Source: Knufia peltigerae (taxonomy: Eukaryota > Ascomycota > Eurotiomycetes > Chaetothyriales > Trichomeriaceae). From it: a stretch of DNA of 64,000 nucleotides. Below, piece after piece: positions 1 to 10,559 of the stretch. The stretch is from assembly GCA_030247855.1 (NCBI GenBank), contig JAPDRN010000042.1:124001-188000 (forward strand), in the 5' to 3' direction. The notes under the pieces were generated by a model that worked only from the letters and a program-made list of their open reading frames with translations, was not told where the DNA came from and made no database searches. The position numbers and the translations under genes were made by a program. Each line of letters opens with the position of its first letter. Positions within the stretch are counted from its first letter, which is position 1.

Positions 1-216
1 GAATGGGCATTTGTGAAGAGTACTTCTCACTGGAGTGGGAGGTAGAAGTGCGTGCCAGATTTAGGAACAGCTCTTGGGATTTTTGCTCGCATTTGGTAAT
101 TATGGCAAAATTACTTCAGACGCAATGTGAATTTCATAACGTTTGTGAAATCGAGAAGCGGATAGACAGATGTTCCAATCAGCATGAAATTGAATTTCTG
201 ATGTTCTCATCAGACC
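1..216. other. downstream flank, no gene seen
   Basis: This is the 3' side of the first regulator gene. I see no convincing coding signal; the open frame over it is a chance frame with no recognisable motif. Confidence 0.5.
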
Positions 217-2617
217 TCAGCCGGCCTTATCTTGCAGACCAACGCTTTGCACATCAGTAACACCATGTTTATACTCTTCTCCCATGTACTTCTTTTCGTA
301 CTGTTTGATCATGGTTTCCAGCTGGGATGGGTCCAAGCTCGCCTGGAGCTGCATCAATTGTAAGAACTTGCGCAAGGAATCAACACTATGATCTGCATGA
401 CGGGTTGTTGCAGACGGAGTCCATGACTGCGCCCGACCGGTGGTCACACTATCCGTAGTAGTACCGCCGCGGCTGGTCACAATATCACGTAAAGAGCTGC
501 CACTGATGATGACTCTTAGGCCGCGTGTGGCGCAGAGGTCGCGGGCCAGCGCCAGCACGAACACAGCTTTGCTGGAGATCTGCGAAAGGACGTCCAGGGC
601 GTTGAAAACTATGGAGAGCATCGTCTGAGCAGCATGCGGCATGATCTCCCCGGCGTTGTGCATCAGGAATATGGCGTTGCAGGTGCGCATCGCGACCTCG
701 GCCATGAGGTCCGGCGCCGGGTCCATCAACAGCTTACTGCTGGCACTCGCGCCAGGGGGACCGTCACCGTCGTCGCCGCTCGAGTAGCGATCACAATTGA
801 GGACAAGGCTCAGAACGTTGGTGATGGCCTGGCAGGCGTAGAGGCGGGACAAAGAAGGTTCTTTGAGTTCCTCGGGGACAATGTCTTCGATGGTATCCAC
901 GACATCCGCGAGGATCAAAGTTCCGAGATGAAAATGGGTGAGCAAGAGCACTGAGAGAGGTAACTTGGATTAGCCTTGGTTTTTCTATCACGAAACGTGA
1001 CTTGAAAAAAAATACATCAAAAAAGAGCCGCAACCACGCTTACGGTAATTGAGCTGGCTATTGACAGCCAGCAGGGTATAGTCCCTGGAACACATGGACA
1101 AGAGATGATCAAAGACCTGGTGGAAACGGCGGGATTCGTCCAGGACTTCTTGCGCCGCGGCCTTGACAGAGGATGGGTTGTGGTGGAAGACGGCGTCACA
1201 AAGTTGATTGATGATTCCTAGATACATGGTTTTGCACGCTGTCGCATGCTGCAGCACAACTTCCGTCACGTCCTGGGGCAGAGGGAGCTGGGATCCCTGG
1301 AGGGATTTGAAGGACTGGTCGAAGATGACGGTTCGTTGGCGGATGAATTGCCAGATTTTGTGGTCTCCAGATCGTGCAGGCCGAATTACGGCCGGAAGTT
1401 GCTGAACCAGCGCCCTGCTACAGCCACTCACCACGCAGAGCCAGAAGATTACGTCGCGATTGTGTTGGTGCTGCACACTGTATTCTTCTCGGTGACCTTT
1501 CAGGAGGCCGGGATGTCCACCTGATCGCGACTGAAAGTCTGACCCGTTCGACAGTGGTTGGATGACGCGCCATCTGATTGGGGATGTGAGAACGTTCAGA
1601 TGGCCAAACATGGCATGATTGCACAATTGGGCGAACCCGGCGTTGTCAGCATCCGGGGGCATCTCTGCGATTGTTATAAGCAACAAAGCCAAAATTGAAC
1701 GATAGCTAGCCCGACTCAACGCGGGTAATACGGCCTGTTTCGCTCGATTCCACACGTAGTCACGAACCTCTTGTTCGCGTTGGGAGCTGTCTCTGCTCGA
1801 GGTCATATCGTAATCTGTATACCCTCCCCGAATGTGCAGCCACCGTATGGAGTATGCGTAGATGGCATGTCGCAGCGCATCGTTCAGCAATGAGTTGTTT
1901 TCAGGAGTTTCGTGCTGGCCGTATGACCCAGTCTGTGGTGCCCCCGGCCGATAGTGGACAGATCCGGCTTCGCGCGTACTCTCGTGAGCATCCATTTCAA
2001 TCACCAACTTCGCTATTGATACTCGCGGCCTCTGTCGAATTAGATGTCAGCAACGTTTGACACAGAGATAGACTAGGATGCGCGTGCCAACTATAGATCT
2101 TGTACTAACCGGAGTCATCTCCAGATAGGGACAGCAACTATCCCCGAGCCAAATCGCATACCGCATCTCGAAGACGGAGAAGTAGATGTCCCAGAGCAAA
2201 TCGTTGAGCATGGTCACCTGTAAGCGACGACAGGCGGCGGTTTCCACACTGAGGGAAGACGGCGTCAAGGGCATAAAGTCGTTCACTTCCGGTGGTGTCA
2301 ACATGTCGTAAAATTGGAAAACAACCTCCTCCTCGTGTGCCGATGCGCCGGTCGACGCCCTCTTCGAGCGGCAATCTGCGTTGGAATTGACCTGCTCAGT
2401 TAGGGATGCAATTAGCAGAGTGTCACTCCTTTGCCATGATCTAGAAGAACTCAACCTGACGAGTGGAATGGCTCTTGCCTACCTGAGATGCGACATCGCA
2501 CATCCTGCCCCGTCGAACACAGTTGCTACATCGAGAAGGTTTCGTCGTTGCAGCGTCGCAGCCGATTCTGGCCAGGCGGCATGGATTACAGCTTGTCCTT
2601 GGGCGTCGTGTGGCCAT
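217..2617 (-). CDS. Zn2Cys6 transcription factor (AlcR-like architecture)
   Basis: Four exons: 2483-2617, 2110-2391, 1044-2031 and 217-950. They total 2139 nt (712 aa) and all phases close. The first exon holds a complete binuclear zinc cluster with cysteines at residues 10, 13, 20, 30, 33 and 40 (CX2CX6CX9CX2CX6C), reading SCNPCRLARIGCD then RCSNCVRRGRMCD. An in-frame stop lies just upstream of the chosen ATG, which supports that start. The rest is a long helical regulatory region with a segment like SRASYRSILALLL, a pattern I associate with AlcR-like fungal regulators; that assignment is weak. It is expected to bind DNA in the nucleus. It lies immediately downstream of a same-strand P450, cupin and fumarylacetoacetase, so it may control them. 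An alternative donor for intron 1 at CGTCAG|gttgag would add 12 codons in the same phase. Confidence 0.85.
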
Positions 2618-3105
2618 TCGAGCTCGTCAAACTATTGTTACACTTGATGGCCAGGAAGGCGTTGTTGAGAAGGTGTACGTCTGCGATCATGGCCCGCAGA
2701 TTGTGATCGCCTAAGGATGCAAAGTCTGGAATCAAGGAAGGACGAAAGGAGTAGGGACTTCAAAGTGCAGAGCTAGCGAGGGACTTTTGGCAGGACATCA
2801 GGTCTGGCAGACCTGGGGATGCGCGAAAGGATTGTTCCTATGAAGTCCACAGAATACTCCGGGCACGTGTTCCCCAACCCCACACCTTCGAGAACTGGAA
2901 GGTCCACCAGGCGTTATATAGGCATAGGCTACAATACAGAGGCCCACTTGACGCTTCTTAGTCGGCTCGCTTAACGGAGAGGCAAGACCATCCCCAGACA
3001 TGCAAAGACCCAGATACTTTTTGGGCTGATGCTGACTTGACTTTCCCTCTAACGTCTGCCAATAAAGAAGGCCGATGATCAATGAAAGGATCCGTTGGGG
3101 GCTTG
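2618..3105. other. intergenic: regulator promoter and P450 3' flank
   Basis: This stretch contains the upstream region of the Zn2Cys6 gene and the terminator side of the P450 gene. I see no gene in it. Confidence 0.6.
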
Positions 3106-4916
3106 CTATGCCCGCGGCCTAAATATGAGGTCGATATTATTTTGCCTCCAGAACCATCCGGCAGTCAAAGTCCACGTATCCAAAGGAGATGCCCATTCAA
3201 GGTCGAAACGCCGCAGGACTTCAGGTATGAATTTGGAGATCTCAAGCATGGCAATATTCTTGCCGATGCATCCTCGTGCGCCGTGGCCAAACTAGAAGAG
3301 CAAACAAGTTAGCGATAAGGTAGCACAAAATTGCCGACGCGACTACTAACTGTCGTGTAGAATCGCTCCATGAGCTTGAGCTGCTCAGGGTCTGTATTCA
3401 GCCATCTCTCAGGACGGAAGCTGTCAGCATCTTCTCCGAAAATATCTCTATTGCGATTGATCAGAGGCGGCAACACGCCGACAATGGTTCCATGGGGCAA
3501 TTTGTAACCGCCGATCGTGTCGCCCTCTGGGGGAACCACACGCTCCAGCGGAAACGCGATTGATGGATGCAAACGCATAGCCTCTTTAATGACCGCTTGC
3601 CTGATTAGTGTCAGCCTTTAGATCATATAGTACGTGCAGGAAAAAACAAGATACGCGTACAAATATTTCATGCCTTGGCTCTCTTCAAAGGTGACCAGCT
3701 TGGAGAGCTTCCCCTTGCGGTCGGCTTGGTCAATCTCAGCCTGCAAAGTGGCGTAGGTTTTGGAGTTCTTGACAAGATAGTAGAGAATCGCCCGAATTGC
3801 AATCGCCGTGGTGTCACTCCCTGCCAAACTGAAGCCGAGGTTTGGTCAGTCCTGCTGATTGAAAAAGGGTGAAACCGAAATGAGCTACGTACACGTTGTT
3901 TGAGAGATGGTTCATCAAGTCTCGCTTGTGGTTCGCGCGGTCAGGATCGTCCTTGCGCCTCAACTGCTGCAGGAAATCGGTCCGCCCTTGCCTTTCTTCT
4001 CGGTCGTACTGATCAATCTGCTCTTCAATAGTCTGCCCGTCTTCGTTAGTGACAAATATCCTGGCAAGCGGGCACATCCACACTCACTGCAAAGAGAGTG
4101 CCATGTGGATCAGGAGTGTTTGGAAAAATCTTCTTCATCAACATCACCATTCGCCGGTTCCCGAGCAGGTAGCGATGGAGCCATGGCACCTGACCGATAA
4201 AGGCGAAGTATTTCGCGCTGAAAGTCCGGGTCGAAACCATTCCCAGGACATCGCCTTCGTTATCCAAAAACCCCAAGCGCTTCTGAAATGTGATGCTCGC
4301 TATGACGTCGAACGCGAACCAGTGGACATACTTGACAACATCGACGGGCCGTTGATTCTTCCTTCTCATCAGATCGATAAAGAGCGTGGTGCATTCGTCC
4401 ACGTGCGGCTCATAGTTACGAAGATTGGTCATGGAGTATACCTGCGAGGTTGCACTTCGCAGTACCCGGTGTTGCTTAAAGTCGCGAACAGTAAACATGT
4501 TGTCCAGTGGCCTCCCTTGGTAGAACGGCGGGGAGACGCTGTAAAAGTCCGACTAGTATTTGTGTTAGATCCTCTTCACGAATGTGTGCAAGTCGCCATA
4601 ATGCTCTGCGCATACGCACCTTTCTAAACTTGCTGGAAATGCCATATATCTGTTGAATAGCTTGGGGGTCATTGACCGAGACATGATATGGTCCTACCCT
4701 GACAATGTCGCCATATTTCTCATGAAGCCGGCGGTATTCCTGGACCCCATTTCCCTTCGAGACAAGTGATATTCGGTAAAATATTGTGAATTTGGCCAAC
4801 CAAGGTCCGGGAACTTGCCTGATGCCCTTGCGAAACGCAGTGTGAAGAGTGTGGATGATGAATAGGGAAAGGAGGCCACATAGAGAGACCAAGCACGCTT
4901 TGAGCATGGCTAACAT
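3106..4916 (-). CDS. cytochrome P450 monooxygenase (pisatin-demethylase-like)
   Basis: Six exons: 4620-4916, 4088-4552, 3893-4032, 3661-3828, 3351-3600 and 3106-3291, giving 501 aa. The N-terminus is a hydrophobic ER anchor (about residues 5-30) followed by a proline-rich VPGPW hinge. The I-helix oxygen-binding motif AGSDTT is at residues 303-308, the ExxR pair at E363/R366 (KEAMRLHP), then a PERW motif, and the heme loop FGHGARGCIG at 441-450 with the ligand C448. All key residues are intact and the length is normal for a class II fungal P450. The region around MFTVRDFKQHRVLRS resembles the pisatin-demethylase (CYP57-like) group of fungal P450s. It probably hydroxylates or demethylates an aromatic substrate with electrons from an ER reductase. 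The substrate cannot be read from sequence; neighbours suggest aromatic breakdown. Upstream ATG choice: 4916 gives the standard anchor. Confidence 0.93.
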
Positions 4917-5386
4917 CTTTGGATGGAACAATGGTCAATTTTGTTACTTCTCAGTGTAGTCAATTCATGGAATATGAGGAAGAACAGCATATTAAACTGT
5001 TCCTTTGCTTAGAAGCTTATACCTGCTATGGGGAAATAGGGCTATCCAGGGTGGAGCCCCGCTTCTGTTTTGTAATACTGAGCAAGACACAGGTCAAGCA
5101 AATGGACCTTGGTACATCTTCAAGGCAAAGAAAAGAGCTCCAGGAATTAGGGAAACGCTCTAGTTGAGTGGCTTGATAGTGGGACGGTCTCCGATGGAGG
5201 AGTCCGGTCGGATTGTCACGAGCCTGGCAAAGGTGGACATTAGCGATGCTTTTGCACCACTATAAACCGTTCACGTGCACGGGGTATTTTCGGCGGCGAG
5301 GCCCGTCAAAAAGTGAAGTCGTGTATCAAACTCCATCCATCCAGGTACATTCATCTAGAACTCTTGATGGCGACTTCCTCTAGGTA
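4917..5386. other. intergenic: P450 promoter region
   Basis: This stretch lies between the P450 start and the cupin stop. No gene, RNA or clear regulatory box is identified. Confidence 0.5.
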
Positions 5387-5953
5387 TTATTTCCCACTGG
5401 CCGGAATCTCGTGTTGCTCTGCAGCCAACTTTTCTTGGAACACTGCCCCTCCAACCTGCACGGGCTCACAGTCTAGCAGCACAAACATCATCCTCGCCCA
5501 TTCCGTCTTGCTGGGGTTCTTCCAGGCGTGCATAGTACCCCGCTGGATGGCAATATCGCCCCTTTTCATCTTGCGCACTTCCCCGGAATCCAGAATCATT
5601 TCGACCTCCCCTTCCAACACCACTCCGTAGTCGAGGCTCTTCGTGCGGTGCATCATCGGGTTGTTATCAGGTCCGAAGTCCACGAGTCGACACACACTTC
5701 CACCTGGAACAACCAATCCAGTACCGCCTCCCTCCACCCTAGCTTCGTGGGCCTTGATATCGGCCTCGCCGTTCAATTGGGCAGGAAATGTTGAAGTGGT
5801 ATACACCAGGTCCAAAGCCACTGTATTGTTACGCATCGCTTGCCATTGTCCAGCCTCCGACGAATAGACGATGGCTTTGCCCGCATCGTCGTGAGTAGTA
5901 ATATGTCGATGGACTATTGGTAGGTTCGACGGCGATTCGGTAGAGGAGGCCAT
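5387..5953 (-). CDS. small cupin-domain protein
   Basis: Single exon, 188 aa, ATG at 5953. The C-terminal two thirds fit a single RmlC-like cupin barrel: a first motif around residues 108-130 (the HRTKSLDYGVVLEGEVEM region) and a second around 145-160 (GDIAIQRGTMHAWKNPSK). Histidines and an acidic residue typical of cupin metal sites are present (HRT, DYG, HAW), though the first motif is a degenerate form of G(X)5HXH. It is probably cytosolic; no signal peptide is seen. Proteins of this type occur in fungal catabolic clusters, but their catalytic roles are mostly undefined. It lies between the P450 and fumarylacetoacetase genes on the same strand, which suggests the same pathway. It could be an isomerase, a dioxygenase-like enzyme or a non-catalytic binding protein. 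Confidence 0.85.
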   Translation of the reverse strand: MASSTESPSNLPIVHRHITTHDDAGKAIVYSSEAGQWQAMRNNTVALDLVYTTSTFPAQLNGEADIKAHEARVEGGGTGLVVPGGSVCRLVDFGPDNNPMMHRTKSLDYGVVLEGEVEMILDSGEVRKMKRGDIAIQRGTMHAWKNPSKTEWARMMFVLLDCEPVQVGGAVFQEKLAAEQHEIPASGK

Positions 5954-6623
5954 TGTTCGTGGGCTAGTCTGCGTCCAAGAGCTCGCAATGTAAATCAGAC
6001 TATGATGCCCCAGAGCCCGGGTTCGATGCAACAGTGGCTGAGACGTCGTCTCCAGATTGCGCTGACTTTGTGACCTACACCACCTCCTCCCCTATAGTAA
6101 TATATATAGAAGGCTCGTTCAGTGGGATCGCCGTTCAACAATGGACCTGGTATCGATCGAGTGGGCCAGAGGGTTCCCCCTCTTTCGGGGAATGATCCGG
6201 CCAAAGTCAATAGTCTACCACAAGGCTCAGTGTGGGTGAAGAAATGGTGTCCGGAATATTCAGCTCACGTGAACCCATTCTATTTCAGAAACAATACCTA
6301 GTATGTTTCCATCTACTACCAAGGGGTTTATACTCAAAGGTCGAGACCAGGCCAATCTCAAAAGTCGGAGACTTCATGAGAGGAAAAGATATTAGCTGAA
6401 GAGCCACCAGAAACCGGCAGTTGAGATGATGGAAGGTACAATACTCCTGAAGAGGACGAAAAAAACAGGATGAGGTGGAAACATGGATGAAGAGACATGA
6501 GCGGCCTAAGGGTAATATCTAAAGGGCTAGCTGTAGCCTTTAGGATGTTTTTGTTCAGACGTATATGGGAGAAAAACGTGACAGTCACGATTCACACATG
6601 CTCTCCTAATTGCCCCCTTGTGC
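5954..6623. promoter_or_regulatory. cupin upstream region with TATA-like tract
   Basis: There is an AT tract at about 6098-6112 (TATATATA on the minus strand), roughly 150 bp upstream of the cupin ATG. It is a plausible core promoter. The distal part is the 3' flank of the fumarylacetoacetase gene. No gene is seen. Confidence 0.35.
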
Positions 6624-8094
6624 TCAATGACAAGCAAGAATTTGTCCTTCGCACATCCCGAATCCCACGCCGCCGATACCGTCTTTGCGAGGCAGATACG
6701 TAGTGAAAATGACACTGTCCCCGTCGTCCAGGAAAGTCCGACACATTTCTTGGTTCTGGGCGTTGGATACCTTCAGCTGATTGGCACCATCACATGTCAC
6801 CTCCAAAAGGCAGCCGTATTCCTGAGGCGTGGCTCCAGACAGAGTGCCCGTCGCAATGAGGTCTCCTGTCCGCATGGGACAGCCCCCTGCGGTGTGGTGT
6901 GCCAGCATTTGAGGGAATGAGAATACAACATTTTTGGTGTTGCATCTCGAGACGTCGAACGTGCCAGATTTCGCTAGCAACCAATTAATAAATATCATAG
7001 CGCATATATCTCCTCATTTGAGGACTATTACTCACACTGGATTTGGACTTGAATCAGAATATCATAGACAGAATCCTCTCTGCCGCCATTGAGATAAGGA
7101 AGCCAAGGGCCCTGGTGACACATCACGTTAGGACTTGTCTTGCCACCAAGTCTTGTTCTTCTTTAAAACAAAAAGCAACCTACCGAGCGTAGAGGTGCTG
7201 TTCGATACGGTTCCAAAGCGTCTGGAGAAACAATCCAAGGAGATATAGTCGTGCAAAAGTTCTTTCCATTGAAAGGCCCAAGAGGTGCGGTCTCCCTTCG
7301 CTGAATATCCCTTGCCGACCAGTCGTTCAAGAGGACGAATCCGAAAATCAAGTCTTCTCCGTCATTGACCTCGATGGACTCGCCCATTTTCTGCTGTCCA
7401 TGGGTCACAAAGGCAGCAAACTCGACTTCATAGTCAAGCTTCTGGCTAGGTCCGAATGTTGCCTTGCCATCTTGTCCAACAAACTGCCCTCTCGGTCGTC
7501 GTACCGGTGTTCCAGAGACTACTACTGATGAAGCCCGTCCATGGTAGCCCAGAGGCTGCTCAAAAAATGCGGCCGGCAGGGTCTGGCCTGGTCGGAAAAT
7601 GTCAGTACACTGAATAGTAGGTAACAAGGTCAGTTCGTGTTCCCTAACGATTCTGGGTTTGGGAATTTTTGACCAACGTTCTGAGCATGATACGGCACGA
7701 CAAAGAAATCCGTATAGTCACCGACAGCCATGGGCAGGTGCATCTTGACATCCCTCATAGAGATCAGAGCGGCGGATCTTAGTCTGTCGTTGTCACGCAA
7801 CAGGGCGGCATGAGGCGTTTTGTCACTGAGTAGATTTTGTAAAAATGTTCGAACGCTGCGATGGATGTCTCTCCCTAAAGCTGCGTATTGGTTCAAGGTC
7901 GACTTCTGAAGAGTCGCCGTGTCAAAGTCAAGGCCAACAAAGACGTCGTTGTGCGCAAGGGCTTTCATATCAAGGACATGATTGCCCACCGCGACACCTA
8001 TCCGCTGATCCAGACTCTGAGTGCTGAAGACGCCAAAAGGAAGGTTCTGCAGCGAGAAATCCGAATGCTGCTCAATTGGCACCCAGGAAGCCAT
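6624..8094 (-). CDS. fumarylacetoacetase
   Basis: Four exons: 7678-8094, 7184-7609, 7036-7111 and 6624-6973, giving 422 aa, close to the usual 420. The N-terminal domain (about 1-125) is followed by the hydrolase core: DYTDFF at 126-131 with D129 in the metal-binding position, catalytic-type His 136 in YHAQN, LGYHGRASSVVVSGTP, the acidic pair in DYEVEFA, NDWSARDIQ, and PMRTGDLIATGTLSG near the C-terminus. Fumarylacetoacetase hydrolyses 4-fumarylacetoacetate to fumarate and acetoacetate, the last step of the homogentisate (Phe/Tyr/phenylacetate) route, in the cytosol. The neighbouring homogentisate dioxygenase and maleylacetoacetate isomerase usually found with it are absent here; a P450, a cupin and a regulator are present instead. 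It may therefore be a second, pathway-specific copy acting on a related acylpyruvate. Confidence 0.94.
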
Positions 8095-9664
8095 GATGTT
8101 ACTGTTGTTGAAGCAAGGACTACCAGTTGGATGTTGCAGGTTCTTTCTCTGCTCTGCCGATGTGCTCGTCCAGCCCTGGGCTGTGAGGGAAATGTAATCA
8201 CGGGCAATACATCGACTTGTTTCTTACAAGATTGGTTCGCTACGTAGCTAATTGCCGTAGCCGCAGGGAGACGATAGTCAATTTTCCGAATTTTCCGATC
8301 ATGGTGCCAGGGGATAGTTCTCCATAAATTTCCGAGCACAGCCTCCACACGGAGCGGCGAAGATAATATGAGGAGACCTTGTTGAAGTGCGAGACAGAGG
8401 AAGACCACCTTTATTGTTGTCTGTTGTCTAGAGTACTTTCAACTGTCTTTCACCGATGACAATATGCACCCTCCTTAATCGTCCCAGAACAATGTACCAT
8501 ACCTCCTTCTCGAGCTTCGACCGTTGTAGAGTTCGAGTCTTTGTCGACGACCCGCCTGAACTCGTTTAATGCTGGTTGTCAAGCCATGCCTTGACCCAAT
8601 CCAACTCGAATGCCGGTGGGTTTGGCAAAGCTGTCACTTCTCCAATTTTTGTGCAACGTATTTTTATTCCTTTCACGGCCGCTTGATGTCCTCGCTTTCT
8701 TTACTCTCCCAACTATGCGCCTGGCTGCTCTTCGGTGTAGCCGATCGTTCTAATTGATTTCCAAACATTTTGATCAAAATGCTTGTCGTCAAAGTTGGAA
8801 TCGCTCCGAGTCCATAAACCAAATCAGGCAAAGATGTACCCATCTCCTTGCTACAAATATGCAAGTGGCATGATCTTGCTCCGCTGACTGGTCTGTTTTA
8901 CCTGGGCAGCAGATGTAGAATTGTCAGAAGAGTGCTCCTTATTTTGTCCATGTCATCTCAGCAATGTTCTTGGCCTGGTTGTCATTGATTGACTCTGGTG
9001 AGAGCTGTAGGCAGGCTAGAGAGTCTTAGGTGAATCCGGCGATTTCGTGGAGCGCACGACAACTCCCCGCAGATATTTTGCGACGGAGGAGCAGCACAGC
9101 TGGGCAAAAGGAATTTGCTCCAAGCTTGGGACATATGCTTCGATCTCTGGAATGGTTTTTGAGGTTTGATGTAACGCATTTCTGTTGCGAAGGAAAGAGT
9201 AGAGAATGACGCGGTGCCTCCCGATCCGTTGTTTCCATACGGCTAGGTTGTCAGAAGGTATCAAGCCTTTTTGTCGCCATCAGGTGAGAAGTCTTTATGA
9301 TATATCGATGGATGGCTAGGTAGAAGGTTGGTGGTGGCGTAGATCCAATCGATAAAGTTGTCTCAGTTTTCTTGCATGTGTGCCGTTGCGCGTAGGTGAA
9401 TTCCACTTCATCTTGAAGTTGATTTCCTCGAAATGCCATAGCGCCACAGTATAAGCTGATGTTGGGGTAATGCCAGGTAGTTGCCAATTACAATGACTCT
9501 TCTTATGATTGCCGTCGCGTATGTCAGATATCATCGTGGGCATCGAGGGCATTGACAACGACCTTTTTCCGCTGAGGATCCCATCGATGCGGAAGCCGGT
9601 CTGACTCCGTATAGCAATTACATCCACGAAGCAATATAGAACGACAAGATGATCGGTGAGGGTT
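8095..9664. other. 1.6 kb intergenic stretch, no supported gene
   Basis: It holds the promoter side of the fumarylacetoacetase gene and the 3' side of the THO subunit gene. Minus-strand open frames at about 9016-9264 and 9316-9627 show no recognisable domain, and I found no pair of splice sites joining them into a family I know. I leave them uncalled. Confidence 0.45.
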
Positions 9665-10350
9665 TCATAGCTCCTTCTTTAGACCTTCCTGTAACGCGTT
9701 GAAGCCATCAATCATGGCCTCAAGCTTGTCATCCATCTTCTTGAGCTCATCCTTTTTCCTTGTATTTTCTTTGACCAATGCATCTTTGATCTTTACGAGT
9801 TCCAATCGCTCTTGCTCCATCTTTTCGCGTTCCTGCTTCTCATGCTCGATTCGAAGGGGCATTAGCTCCTGTTCCGGGAGTCCTGCTTGTTCAGGAAACT
9901 GCGCCAGATATTCATCAAGTGAAAGGAGTGGCAGATGTGTATACGCATGACTGGTAGATACTATTAGTGGAGAGATGGATAGAACAGGGTCTTAACATAC
10001 TCATATCCTTCGCAGGCACCGATCTCACCCATCAGATGTCGCTGCTCGTAGTACAAGTTCTGAAGCTGAAGCAGAAGTCGATCTACTTCCTGTCTCGCTT
10101 CTGCAGTGTCTTGTTTCGTCGCTCTCGCCCCAAAGGCAGCCTGGCGATGTTGACCACGAAGTTTGGCCACATGGGCATACAGGATCTTCTGTTGCTCCGC
10201 AAGATCCAGCTTCTGTTCCGAAGTTGGAATGTCAGCGGTAGAGTTTGCTTCGAGCCATGATAGCGCAGTAAGGACCTGAGCGAGAGTCGTACGCGATGTC
10301 TCCAGCAGCGGCTGCAGCGTAGGGTCTGTAACTAATTCCTCAATAGTCAT
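9665..10350 (-). CDS. THO complex subunit 5 (THOC5-like)
   Basis: Two exons: 10001-10350 and 9665-9950, joined in phase 2, giving 211 aa. The mRNA-export factor signature is clear: LQNLYYEQRHLMGEIGACEG followed by a short HLPLLSLDEYL segment, then a long charged coiled coil (about 145-205) of the type MPLRIEHEKQEREKMEQERL. THOC5 is a subunit of the nuclear THO/TREX complex that couples transcription to mRNA packaging and export. Fungal homologues are shorter than animal ones and correspond to the N-terminal coiled-coil part, which matches here. The start at 10350 precedes a helical region with a normal N-terminus. It is head-to-head with the tRNA methyltransferase gene, with 209 bp between the ATGs, so the two probably share a promoter. 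This is a conserved single-copy housekeeping gene. Confidence 0.85.
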
Positions 10351-10559
10351 GGCTGTAGAGACTGCCTAGAGGATGAAGAACTTGATAGAGGCGCATCTCT
10401 GGTCATAGCAGGAGAGGAGAGTTGAGAAGGACAGCGAGGAGAACAAGTTGCGGAATGCGTGGACGTGAAAACACCCACCAATCGGAGACCAAGATTCTCC
10501 GCACCAAATATTTCCCATCAAGTGGTCGTCGCTCCCACGCAGATACTTCAACTTTCGCC
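10351..10559. promoter_or_regulatory. bidirectional promoter between THO subunit and tRNA methyltransferase genes
   Basis: Only 209 bp separate the two divergent ATGs, so both promoters must lie in or overlap this interval. No canonical TATA box is obvious, as expected for constitutive genes. Confidence 0.5.

Noticed and set aside
6010..6045. tRNA-like GGTTCGATG segment
   Set aside because: No acceptor stem or D arm can be folded around it; no tRNA gene was found in the window.
9016..9627. Possible small minus-strand gene between fumarylacetoacetase and THO subunit genes
   Set aside because: Two open frames exist but no domain is recognisable and no splice pair joins them convincingly.
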